Assembly (NCBI GenBank): GCA_016785225.1
Contig: JAFBJZ010000883.1
Span: 167,001-231,000 of the forward strand
Direction of reading: 5' to 3'
Origin: Psettodes erumei
Lineage: Eukaryota; Chordata; Actinopteri; Pleuronectiformes; Psettodidae
DNA length: 64,000 nt
Part shown: piece by piece, positions 24,651 through 35,069 of the stretch
How the letters are laid out: every line of letters starts with the position of its first letter
How positions within the stretch are numbered: the stretch's first letter is position 1
Program-made: the position numbers and the translations under genes
The notes under the pieces: model-generated
Seen by the model: the letters and a program-made list of their open reading frames with translations, nothing else
Told to the model about the DNA's origin: nothing
The model's database searches: none

Positions 24651-26294
24651 GGCGCGCTGTGACCTTTGACCTCGCGGGACAACAAAGTATTATTGTTTGT
24701 TTTTTTTTATAAATTTCTCTATAACGTTTGTTTCCTTCTTTCGTACCTTTTCGTACCTTCGTGCTCTTTCGGCATCGTGTTCGCGGGCGGGGGGGGGGGG
24801 CGGACTCGACTCATTTGCTCTTATGCAAGTGTCCGTGTGTGTGTGTGTGTGTGCGTGTGCACGTGTTGCGTCGTGTGTGTCCGTGGGCGGGCGCGGTGCC
24901 GGGGCGCTCAACGGACGGGCTCCGAACCCGGTCAACCCCCCGCCCCCTCCCCGGGGGCCGAGTACCAGTACTTATTTTTGGAGTACTTACCGATACACAA
25001 GCACAAATACTTCAGTGACCAAGTGTGAGTACTTCCTTTTGTGTTTGGTTTTTAAAAACCTTTTGTACCGAAGCGGACCAGGAACCCGCTCGGAACCGAC
25101 GGGAACGAGTTGATTCCTGTTACCTCAGAGCGAGCGCGGGTTCCACGCACAACGCCTTTTTTTTAACGTCACGTCAAACAAACTTTGATCCGGTTCCCGG
25201 TCCGGCTGCTGGTCCGGCTCAGACCAGATCAGCTGGTGTCAGTGAAATCAGTGAGAATGTGTAGAAGAGCTGCGCTGTGTCGGTTCTTACGGGGACGGGT
25301 TCTGATGACCGGCTCCGTATATCCAGATCGGTTCTGATCCCGGAGAAGACGTCGGACATGATTTTCTCCTTCAGGGTGAAATCAGTTTGATTCAGAAATC
25401 ACCGATGAATGAAATTCATCAGACTTACTGAAAACGATAAACGTCTTCGTCCTCGTCTTCTCTGGGATTCGCGGTTCAGATCGCGTCGATCGGGTTCCTG
25501 GTTCTGGTTCCTCAAAGTTCTGCAACTCTGAGTACAGTTCAGTCTTTTGCCAACGAGTACTTGTTTTTGAGTACTCGCCGCCAGTTTACGAGTATTTTGT
25601 GTACACGTATGAACCCGATGACGCGGTTCTGATATTTGTTATTGATCGGTACCGATCGATCAGGACATTCCACGGTGACCTCTTTGTTTGATAATCGGCC
25701 GATACGACGCTCTTTAGTTTTTGTAGCAGAAAAAAAAATCAATCATTCCAGCTCCAGCGCACCCCCCGACCCGACCCGGATCGTTCACTGTGTTCAAATC
25801 TATTGATTATGTCATTCCTACAAAATAATAAAATTATTAAAAAAAACAGCAGCAAAAACAAAACAAAGGTGTTAAAGCATCTTGTAAGAGAATTATTAAA
25901 GAAACTAACGTCCTGCTCGTTTCTCGTCTGCTCTTTCTTCACGACAAGTTCTGGTTCCGGTTCTGATTCAAGAACGTTGTTACTGATAAGTTGTGTCTGA
26001 TGCAGAGATCAATACTTTTATTGGTGATTTCCTACAAATGAATGTATCAACAATGTGGAAATGATTCTTTGAAAACTGAACCGGACTTCCGGACCAGAAC
26101 CCCCACCACCCGTACTGTTTGAGACCACTTCAGGCGTGCGTTTGTGGATCTGGTTCTGGTGTCGGGACCCGTGGCGCTGCAGGTAATTCTGGGTGAAGAG
26201 TGACCACGTTATCAGGAACCGGTTGTTGATGTCGGTGTGAACTCAGAATCATTACGTTCAATAACCGATCACACCGCTTGTTGGGTTTAGAGTT
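24651..26294. other. 3' UTR / convergent intergenic region
   Basis: This is the downstream region of the second zinc-finger gene. It has a short G-run (24789-24800), a CA/GT-like tract near 24835, and a plus-strand AATAAA at 25827-25832 that could end its transcript. It converges on the minus-strand keratin transcript. No other gene seen. Confidence 0.5.
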
Positions 26295-26300
26295 TTTATT
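26295..26300 (-). terminator. Poly(A) signal of keratin gene A
   Basis: TTTATT on plus reads AATAAA on minus, about 140 bp past the stop codon. Confidence 0.65.
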
Positions 26301-26438
26301 CATTGAAACATCAGAAGTTCTGCTGGTGGGGAACTCGACCCAGTTGCAATCACATCACGTGAAGGCGCTCCCTCGTCCAGCAGGTGACAGGTGGAGATGT
26401 GACCCCCCCCCCCGGGTCAGGCGGACAGGTGACCGGTC

Positions 26439-28838
26439 TCAGATGGTCTCCTCGATGACCTTTGTGATGATTTTGGTCGTGGATGAGACCGAAGATCTGA
26501 GAGACAGGAGAAACTGGTCTGAGTCCTGTTTCAGCTTTTACTGAGGTCGGACTGCTCGGAGGAACGAACTGAACCCAGGTCAGGTGTTCAGAATTGATCA
26601 CCATGGTGATTTGCCTGAACAGTTACCATGGTAACAGTACGGGCCCGGACCTGCGGACTCCTCTTACCCGACTCCGTCTCCATCCAGCAGCCTCCTGTAC
26701 TCGGCGATCTCCAGCTCCAGCCTGGTCTTGATGTCCAGCAGCATCTGGTAATCCTGTCCCTGGCGCTCCAGGTCGGCCCTCAGCTGCAGCAGCTGCTCCT
26801 CCAGGCCGCTCACCTGCACAGGTAAACTACGTCAGCACCTGCACTTCAGACCTTAACGGGGTGACCTCGACAGACAGAACTTCTCACCTGCATCTGGAAG
26901 CCGTTCATCCGCGTGGCGTAGCGAGTCTGGGTCTCGGCCAGTGTGGCTTCGAAAGCGGCTTTCTGCAGTGAGACGGATGGGTTAGAGGACCGGACCCATG
27001 GACTTTGAACGTTCACGTTCTCGCTGGTCTCACCATGCTGAGCTGTGACTGCAGCTCGATCTCCAGACCCTGAAGCTGAGTCTTCACCTCCTTCACCTCC
27101 GAAGTCGACGACTTCAGCGTCATCTCTGCGGTTGCCACCTCCTGACTGAGGACCTCCGACTGCAGGAAGAGGAAGAGGAGGATGAGTGAAGACGACGTTC
27201 AGGTTTGTTGTGATCCCTCTGTAACAGACTGTTCTCTTTCCCACCTTGGCCTGGAACCAGGACTCCAGGTCTCTGCGGTTCTTGGAGGCGACGGTCTCGT
27301 AGTGCTCCCTGATCTCCTCCATGACCTTGGAGAGGTCCTGCTGAGGAGCGGCGTCCACCTCCACGTTCACCTGACCGCTCATCTGGGTGCGCATGGCCAG
27401 CAGGTCCTGCAGACAGACCAATGTGTTTTATCGGTGTGATGGGCAACGCAGGAAACCCCTCCACCACGTGACCCGGTCAAACAAGCATCAGGTCCTTGTC
27501 AGGTTACCTCCTCGTGGTTCTTCTTGAGGAAGATCAGCTCCTCCCTCAGGCTCTCCAACTGCATCTCCAGGTCGGACCTCCCGAGCGTCAGCTCGTCCAG
27601 AACTTTCTTCAGCCCGGCGATGTCAGCCTCCACCGACTGACGCATGGCCAGCTCGTTCTCGTACCTGCAGGGAAGCAGATCGGGATCAGATCGGGATCAG
27701 GTCAGGTCAAAAAGATTTAAAGCCTGTGAGAAACTTTCACATCAGTTGATCACGTTACGTAAACAAGTAAACAAGACGGGAAAAAACTAAAATAATTAAA
27801 CGACAAGTAGGAATTACAGAAGAAATATAATCCAGAATAAAGAAGCAATAAAAACCAGGATGAAACTTAACACTGAAGAAAAATTAATTGATGATTTTTC
27901 TTCATTTCACAGAGTCAGTGAGTCCGGCAGCTGCAGTTCCCATGGCGACCAGCAGAGGGGCGCTGCTGCCGCTGGAGACCGACCTTCTGCTCGCAGGTAA
28001 ACGCTTCATGTGATCACAAGAAGGAGAGCGATGAAAAGAAAGGAGAGTAACGACGATAAAGAAGCAGCGACTCACTTGACTCTGAAGTCGTCCTGGGCCA
28101 GTTTGGCGTTGTCGACGCCCAGCATGATGTTTCCTCTGACGGTGACGGCGTCCTGTATCTGAAGACACACGACAATAAACACGTGTGTGTGTTTGTTCAC
28201 CACAATACACACCAGTTAAAACACACAGTCAGACTAATAAACATCATATTTCATGTTTAACTTCGTGCAGGTTGTGTTCTGAAGATCCAAACTAAATGAA
28301 GACCAGCAGGACCAGAACCAGGACTACAGACACCACACTGAACATGGTTTCCCATGATAAACTTCCTCCTCACCTTCCCCTGCAGCTCTGTGATGACGGT
28401 GAAGAAGCTGCTGTAGTCCCTGGTGGAGGGGCCGACCCTGCTCTCCACGAACTGCAGGATCTTCAGCTCCAGCTCGGCATTGGCCTTCTCCAGGGAGCGC
28501 ACCTTGGCCAGGTAGGAGCCCAGGCGGTCGTTCAGGTTCTGCATGGTGAACTTCTCGTTGCCGATGAGGCTGTCATCCATTCCTGATCCTGCACCGAAAC
28601 CTGCACCAAAACCTGCACCTGCACCAAAACCTGCGCTTGCTCCACCACCAAAGCCGAACCCGCTGCCGCCTCCAGCAGAGACCGTCTTGCGGGCATGGGA
28701 CACCCTGACACCTCCACCTCCTGCTCCTCCCACCACACTGAACGAGCTCATTCCTCCAAGGGAGGATGTTCGCCCCACGCCGCCGCTGCTGCCGCCGAAC
28801 ATGGAGCCCCGTGAGGAGAAGGAGTACATGGAGGTCAT
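26439..28838 (-). CDS. Type I keratin (gene A)
   Basis: Acidic intermediate-filament protein that pairs with type II keratins in the epithelial cytoskeleton. Exons: 28374-28838, 28076-28158 (83 bp), 27508-27664 (157), 27245-27406 (162), 27034-27159 (126), 26888-26962 (75), 26668-26813 (146), 26439-26496. The sum is 423 codons, in frame. The Gly/Ser-rich head has GAGFGAG-type repeats. The rod starts with the helix-initiation motif TMQNLNDRLGSYLAKV and ends with the termination motif LEIAEYRRLLDG. The tail is short, ending KVIEETI. The start was chosen at MTSMYSF because of its Kozak context (ACCACCATGA). Exon sizes match the vertebrate type I plan except that the usual 221-bp exon 6 is split 75+146. 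Part of a five-gene head-to-tail array. Exact orthologue unassigned. Confidence 0.9.
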
Positions 28839-28929
28839 GGTGGTGATGGAGGAAAGGAGGAGGAGGTCTGTGTTCTCTGAAGGAGGAGGGAGTCTCACAG
28901 GAGAGAAGTGCGGAGCGCCGATCCTCCTC

Positions 28930-28940
28930 CTCCTTTTAAG
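28930..28940 (-). promoter_or_regulatory. TATA-like box of keratin A
   Basis: CTTAAAAGGA on the minus strand, about 95 bp upstream of the ATG. Keratins C and D have CATAAAAGGAG in the equivalent place. Confidence 0.5.
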
Positions 28941-31015
28941 CTGCTCAGGTGAGGGGCAGGGTCAAGAGCCCAACACCGTCGGGGGGCGGTGGTTGTGAAT
29001 CATGGGCAGTGATGAGCTGCCACATGTGAGCGCTTTACCCCTGCAGGCGTTAAAGCTCCGCCTCTGGACGGAGGGGTGGAGCCTCTGCATGCAGGTGTGT
29101 GTGTTACCTTCTGATGAACTTCATACCTGCAGGTGAGTGACAGCTCTGCTGCTTCTCAGGACCCTAAAGAGAAAGAAACTGGGAGTGAGTTCTCCGATCC
29201 ATCCTGAGTTTATCAGCTCACTGCGACGTAGTTTATGACAGAGCGAGATTACGTGGACAAACCGTGGACTGAAATATGACGGATTTAGATCAGAGACTGA
29301 ACCTTGACTCAAAACCTTTTTCTTTTTAGCAGATTTAAATCAAAACATCCAAATGATTTCAATCCAAGTTCCTTCTGGACCATAAACAAACTGCTGCGGT
29401 ATAAATCTGGGTCCGCCGGGGCCCCCATGCCCACCTGGAGACCAGCAAGTCCCAGGTCCTGCACCAGGCTGAGCCCAGTTCAGGCTTGGAGGAGGACTGA
29501 GTAGGTTCAGCGGTACAGGGCCCAGCTGCAGATCCATCCCGGTCTATCCATGCTGGCTTCAGTCTGAACCGGGACCACACTTTGGTTCTGGGTCCAGTTT
29601 AAGTTCTGTAAACCTTGTCAGTCAACACTGATGCTGACCCCCACCCCCACCCCCACCCCTTTGTTCACAGGTACATTCATGACCCCCAACTTCCAGTCCA
29701 CATGGACTCCTCTTCTTACTTCAGCCTGATCTGGTTCCAGTCACCGTGTGAACAGAACCTGTTCCGCACATGGTGAACCCGGTGCTGAACGTTACAACAG
29801 ATTCCTGCTGCCTCCAGAGAAGATCCTGTCGGATCGTGTGATTGATGTGGGTGGAGACGGCGCCGTTACATAACAGCCCCGGGGGCGGTGAAGATTAATG
29901 ACACAGTAAATGTCAGGACTGAACGTTCACTGCTGCTGCTGCAGGCGGATCGCTGGTCATCATCATGTCAGCGAGTCAAACGACCGACCGTCAGCGAACG
30001 CAGCAGAACACATCCCGCTCTCATCACGTGGAGTCTCAGTGATGTGATGATGACTGATGATTAAACGCCACAGAGGAACCTGCAGCTTCACTCTCCAGAA
30101 CACGGTGAAGAACGTGGAGAACCGGGTTCAGTGTGAGAGCTTCAGGACCTGGGCCTGGGCGGCTCTCCATCAGGGAGGCTGAAGCTCAGGAGAAACTGGC
30201 TGATGATGATCTGAAGCAGGCTGGTCGGAGCCCAGACTTGAACCCAATGGTTCTGGATGAAGAACGGTCCAGAAGTCCTCCTGAACAGGATCTACAGATA
30301 TAGGGAGTGACAGTTGGACCCGTTGTTAAGCGACAGCTGGGCCCACTCCTCACAGTTTGCTTTCCTCTGTGTTTCACCCGCAGGTTCTGGATAAAACCGG
30401 GTCATACGGAGACCTTCTGTACTTTATCTAGGCAGAGTGAGTTAACGCAGTGTTCTCACAAGTCCGGTCACAGCACAGTGTGGTTCCTCTGGGTTCCTGT
30501 TCTCCTTCAGGGCGTTTCAGTGCAGGAGCACAGCTCTGCACAGACCAGATTTAAAAACAAACGAATTAAGGAACAAAGTGAGGACTGTTAGTCCTTAGAT
30601 GTCTTTATGAACTAGAACATTAGCTCTCAGAGAAATAATCCCTTTCTTTGCTTTGCCTGAGGGAGCCACTCAAATTCCCATCATGCAACAGTTCAAACTC
30701 CCTGACACCATCGGAGGAGTCAGAAAAAAGAGAAGTGTTCTTTTTAAACCTGTGCAGGTAAACTGAGGAATGATGCCCGGGGGGTGGGGGGTCCATCTCA
30801 GAGAAAAATCTGTTCGGATCAGGGGCGTGAAGTGGCCTGCAGAACCGCTGCAGCTGCCAGCACCCTGAGGGGGGTGGGGGTCAGGAGACCAGATGGTGGC
30901 AGGAGCAGGGAGGGTCCAGCAGGGGGCAGCAGACTCACACTGAGCTATTATCAGGCGTATGGTGTGTGTGAAGGCAGAGAAACAGACACCGCAGTGTTTT
31001 CACATGGACTCTCTT
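28941..31015. other. Intergenic between keratin genes A and B
   Basis: About 2 kb with no exon or keratin remnant that I can recognise. A short CCCCCA tract lies at 29639-29658. Confidence 0.6.
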
Positions 31016-31021
31016 TTTATT
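31016..31021 (-). terminator. Poly(A) signal of keratin gene B
   Basis: TTTATT on plus reads AATAAA on minus, 52 bp past the stop codon. Confidence 0.7.
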
Positions 31022-31072
31022 GTCAGAACGTGAGGTTCTCCTGAAGGAACATCAGGGTGGAGACGACCTGGC

Positions 31073-33125
31073 TCAGCGGTTCAGGAGGGTGGAGCTCCCC
31101 ACCTTCCCATCGGCCACCTTCTCCATCACCGTCACCACCCTGGTTGTCACTGCCTTGGAGAAGGTGCTGCGGACCGATCAGAAAGCAGACTGAGTCGAGT
31201 ACATGCGAGTACTTGTAAATACTTGATCAGGCCTCAGGTGCATCTCACCTGCTGAGGCCCTCTCCGTCCAGCAGTCTCCTGTAATCGGCGATCTCCAGCT
31301 CCAGCCTGGTCTTGATGTCCAGCAGCATCTTGTACTCGAATCCCTGACGCTCCAGTTCGGACCTCAGCTGCATCAGCTGCTCCTCCAGGGACGACACCTG
31401 AACGGGACCAGGAAGCAGAAGAGTCTTGGGTCGTGTTCCTGTCCTCAGATCCACATGAGGCAATAAAGCGGGTCCAATGGTCTCACCTGCATCTGGTACC
31501 CAGAGAGCTGCATGCCGTAGAGGTTCTGGGTCTCAGCCAGAGTCGTCTCCAGTGATGCTTTCTGCAGAGGAAACACACAGACTTTCAAAATAAAGTCCAA
31601 ACCAGGTCCTGTGATGCGCTGAAACCTGCACAGACCAAAATAGAGTTTATGGTGTTCTGTCGCGTGCTGTAGGTTTGCGTTGTCATGGAGATGTGTCACG
31701 TGACACTCACCATGTCCAACATGGACTGCAGCTCGATCTCCAGAGTCTGCAGCGTGCGTTTGGCCTCTGTGACCTCCAACCTGGACGTCTGCAGCGTGGC
31801 CGTCTGAGTCACCACCTCCTTATTCAGAGTCTCCATCTGCACGGACACAGAGACGGGTTCATACAAAGAGACGGACGGATTCATACAGAGACAGACAGGC
31901 GGCCTCCGCACCTTGGTCTGGAACCAGGACTCCACGTCTCTCTGGTTCTTGGTCGTGATGGCCTCGTAGTGCTCTCTGATCTCCGCCATGATCTTACTGA
32001 GGTCCTGCTGAGGAGCGGCGTCCACCTCCACGTTCACCTGACCGTTCATCTGGGCCCGCATGGTCAGCAGGTCCTGCAGACAGACGAGACAGAGACATTA
32101 CATTTTCCATACTCACCAGATTTGTGATGTTTGATGTCTGTCGGTGAAGACCACGACCTCCTCTCGGTTCTTCTTGAGGAAGATCAGCTCCTCCTTCAGG
32201 CCGTCGACCCGCATCGCCACGTCCGACCTGGCCAGGGTCAGCTCCTCCAGAACTCTCTTCAGCCGGGCGATGTCAGCCTCCGCCGTCTGACGCATGGCCA
32301 GCTCGTTCTCGAACCTGCAGCAGGAGGCAGCAGCGACAGATGAAGGATAGATGTAGGATGGGCGGATGGATGGATGACATGACTCCATCCTTTTGAACCC
32401 ACTTGATTCTGAAGTCGTCTGCAGCCAGCCGGGCGTTGTCGATGCTCAGGTGGACGGCTCCGTTTGTCCTGATGGCGTTCTGGACCTGGAGACAAGCACA
32501 GGACCATTACTTCATCTTCTTTAAGCTGACACTAAAGTACTTTTACTGCATTTACATGTGACGGGCAGCGGTGGATAAAGTACTCAGAACTTTCACTTAA
32601 ATGTAAGTAGTAGTACCACAGCGTAGAAAGTATTACTATCATCAGAAGTGCACTGTACTTGAGTAAATGTACCCAGTTACGTTCCCCTGTTGGTCAGAGA
32701 GTATTGTTCATGATAAAATCACAGGTGACAGGTGACTCCCACCTCCACCTGTCACCTGTCATGATGAGCGTTACCTTGCCGGAGACGTCACTCATGACGG
32801 CAAAGAAGCCACTGTAGTCCCTGATGGCAGGGCCGACCCTGCTCTCCATGAACTGCCGGATCTTCAGCTCCAGCTCGGCGTTGGCCTTCTCCAGGGAGTG
32901 CACCTTGGCCAGGTAGGAGCCCAGGCGGTCGTTCAGGTTCTGCATGGTGAACTTCTCGTTGATGATGACGCTGTCGTCCAAGCCGGCGCCCCCCAGGGAG
33001 GAAGAGGAGATGCGGATGCCGGAGCCCCCGGCTCCGCCGTACACGCTGCCGGCGCGCATCATCGACATCCGCCGCATGGAGCCGGCGGAGGACCTGAGAG
33101 ACCTGGAGAAGGTGTTGGAGGCCAT
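31073..33125 (-). CDS. Type I keratin (gene B)
   Basis: Same family and role as its neighbours. Exons: 32775-33125, 32403-32485 (83), 32158-32314 (157), 31912-32073 (162), 31711-31836 (126), 31487-31561 (75), 31249-31397 (149), 31073-31166. They total 398 codons, in frame. The short Ser/Arg-rich head contains AGSVYGGAGGSG. The rod initiation TMQNLNDRLGSYLAKV is identical to that of gene A, and the rod ends LEIADYRRLLDGE. The tail reads TRVVTVMEKVADGKV. Like gene A, and unlike C-E, it has the extra intron inside exon 6, which together with the matching rod start suggests A and B are sister duplicates. The start is the ATG at 33125 giving MASNTFSR; earlier frame extension contains no better start. 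Confidence 0.9.
32655..32672. repeat. Dispersed GTACTTGAGTAAATGTAC element, copy 1
   Basis: This lies in keratin B intron 1 within a block (about 32570-32680) of AGTACT/GTACTT words. The same 18-mer is found exactly at 35373-35390, with related sequence at 3270-3320, 45915-45975 and 50820-50950. It is typical of a high-copy degenerate repeat of spiny-rayed fish. Confidence 0.6.
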
Positions 33126-33184
33126 GGTAGATGATGCAGATCTGCTGTGGCTGGAGAGACACAGCGACGAGGGCAAGGAGCCTC

Positions 33185-33194
33185 CTATTTAAAC
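33185..33194 (-). promoter_or_regulatory. TATA-like box of keratin B
   Basis: GTTTAAATAG on the minus strand, about 60 bp upstream of the ATG. Confidence 0.55.
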
Positions 33195-33437
33195 CCGCGA
33201 CAGGTGAGGCGGGGAGACAGGTATGTGCGGGGGAGGCCCGGGCGTGGTGGGATATGGTCAAGGAAATATGTAAGCCTCCAACCTGGACACGTGCCAGACC
33301 AGGATAATGGGCCCGTCAAGACATCAAGACCACAGTGTTGGTTCTGCAGAATCCACCTGTCAGCGCGGTGCTGATCCACTGAGGAATGTGCCGGAAATTA
33401 GTTCCTCAAAGTTAATGGCAACGTGTCACATCGTCAT

Positions 33438-33475
<38 letters not shown>

Positions 33476-35027
33476 GAGTTCACAGCAGGACAAACAAGCA
33501 CACAGTCTATAACACACTTTACATCAACAAAAACAAATAATGTTTGTTTGTCGTTTAACATGATTCCTGTGATGAAGGACGTTCATGACACCATCAACTG
33601 ACAACTGGCTGCAGTGTGTTTGCAGGAGGAATGAAGAGTCCAGCTTCAGGTGAGCTCCAGGTGAGCTCCAGGTGAGCTCCAGGTGAGTTTCATGTGAGCT
33701 CCAGGTGAGCTCCTGTGCAACCTGCAGTTCTGCCGAAGGTCTGACATGCTCACCTGGTTCGTGTGCGTTTTCTGTGCTCTCAGGTGAGACTTTTTGATCG
33801 GTGGTGTGTGTGTGTCTGTTTCTGTATTTTCCTCCATTAAAGACATGCGAACAGTTTAACTGCTGAAACACCTGTTCGTGACTCTCTGCCGCAGGTTCGG
33901 GTTCGACTCCCTCCGGCCTGGTGTGAAACCCCACCCGGCTCACCAGGCCCCGTCTTTCATCAGCAGCGCCCCTGGGTCGGATCGCACTCTGACCCACTGA
34001 CAACACTTAAACAGTCGCGCACATTAATGATCAATCTGCACGTAACATGCGGTTTCACACTCTCAGTCGTTACCTGTGCATGTCATCGAACCTGTTTCTA
34101 CACCCTGCGCCGGACTCAGTGAGCATCGCGGCTGTCACTGCTCGATGACACGGTGGCGTCAGGTGTCACTCACCTGGGGACGCGCCACAAGTCTTTCTGC
34201 AAATTTAACCCGGGTCAGAGCTCATTTCCAGCTCAGCTCACCTGACACAACGATAATTTATCAGGCTCCTCAGGTGTGTCAGATGTGCAGGAAGGCGTGG
34301 CGGTTTGATTCCACTTCTTGAAGAGTTGGACACTTTCACGGAGGGAAGCTAGATTTACTTTCTCTGTGACAAAGCTGACAAAACAACCAGGTTCACAACA
34401 GCAGCTGGAGCTAACACAAAACTGCCCCAGAGAAACAATGGCAGAAACACGAAGCTTCTCCAGATGCGTTCAGAATATTCAGGTCACGTTTCTCAGATCC
34501 GACATGTAGTTTCTGACCGTATCATGACATTTCAAGATACATGTTAAATCTAAATATATATCTCAGTCTGTTAAATCTAAATCAAAATGAGTGTAAACGT
34601 TGCGAAATGTGTAAGTAGGCCCCGCCCCCTTGTCGTCAAACGTAAAGCCCCGCCCACACCCGGCAGAGGTGAACTGGACCCAACATGGCGGCCGCTCCTT
34701 AACGACCACAAAGGGGGACGGAGCTGCAGTTCCTGTCTGCCGCCACAAGAGGTCAGTCTTCACCTGCTGGTCTGATCATGTGACCAAACCAGGAAGCACA
34801 AACCGTTCCAAACTTGTTATTTTCTGTTCTTTCTCTGATTTTATTTGATTTTTATTTCTCCTTCTCTGAGTCTTGTGGAAATATTTTGACCGATGTGGAC
34901 TTTAACCGATCAGAATATTTTACTGTACAGCAGAGTAAAGTATTTAAATGTTCAATAACATGAACTGAAGCCAGTAAACAGCTGATCAACAAAATAAAGG
35001 CACACGAGCCGCAGGATCCACACGGGT
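33195..35027. other. Intergenic between keratin genes B and C
   Basis: No gene recognised. It contains (CA)n at about 33439-33473 and a few tandem AGGTGAGCTCC units at 33646-33720. Confidence 0.6.
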
Positions 35028-35033
35028 CTTTAT
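35028..35033 (-). terminator. Poly(A) signal of keratin gene C
   Basis: TTTATT on plus reads AATAAA on minus, about 37 bp past the stop codon. Confidence 0.65.
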
Positions 35034-35069
35034 TGATGCTGCAGAACTCTGCACTGTCTCGGCCCGGTT

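Noticed and set aside
27902..28000. CAGCAGAGGGGCGC-containing block in keratin A intron 2 as a CTCF site or SINE
   Set aside because: The core resembles both, but it is too short and without ends or flanking repeats to decide.
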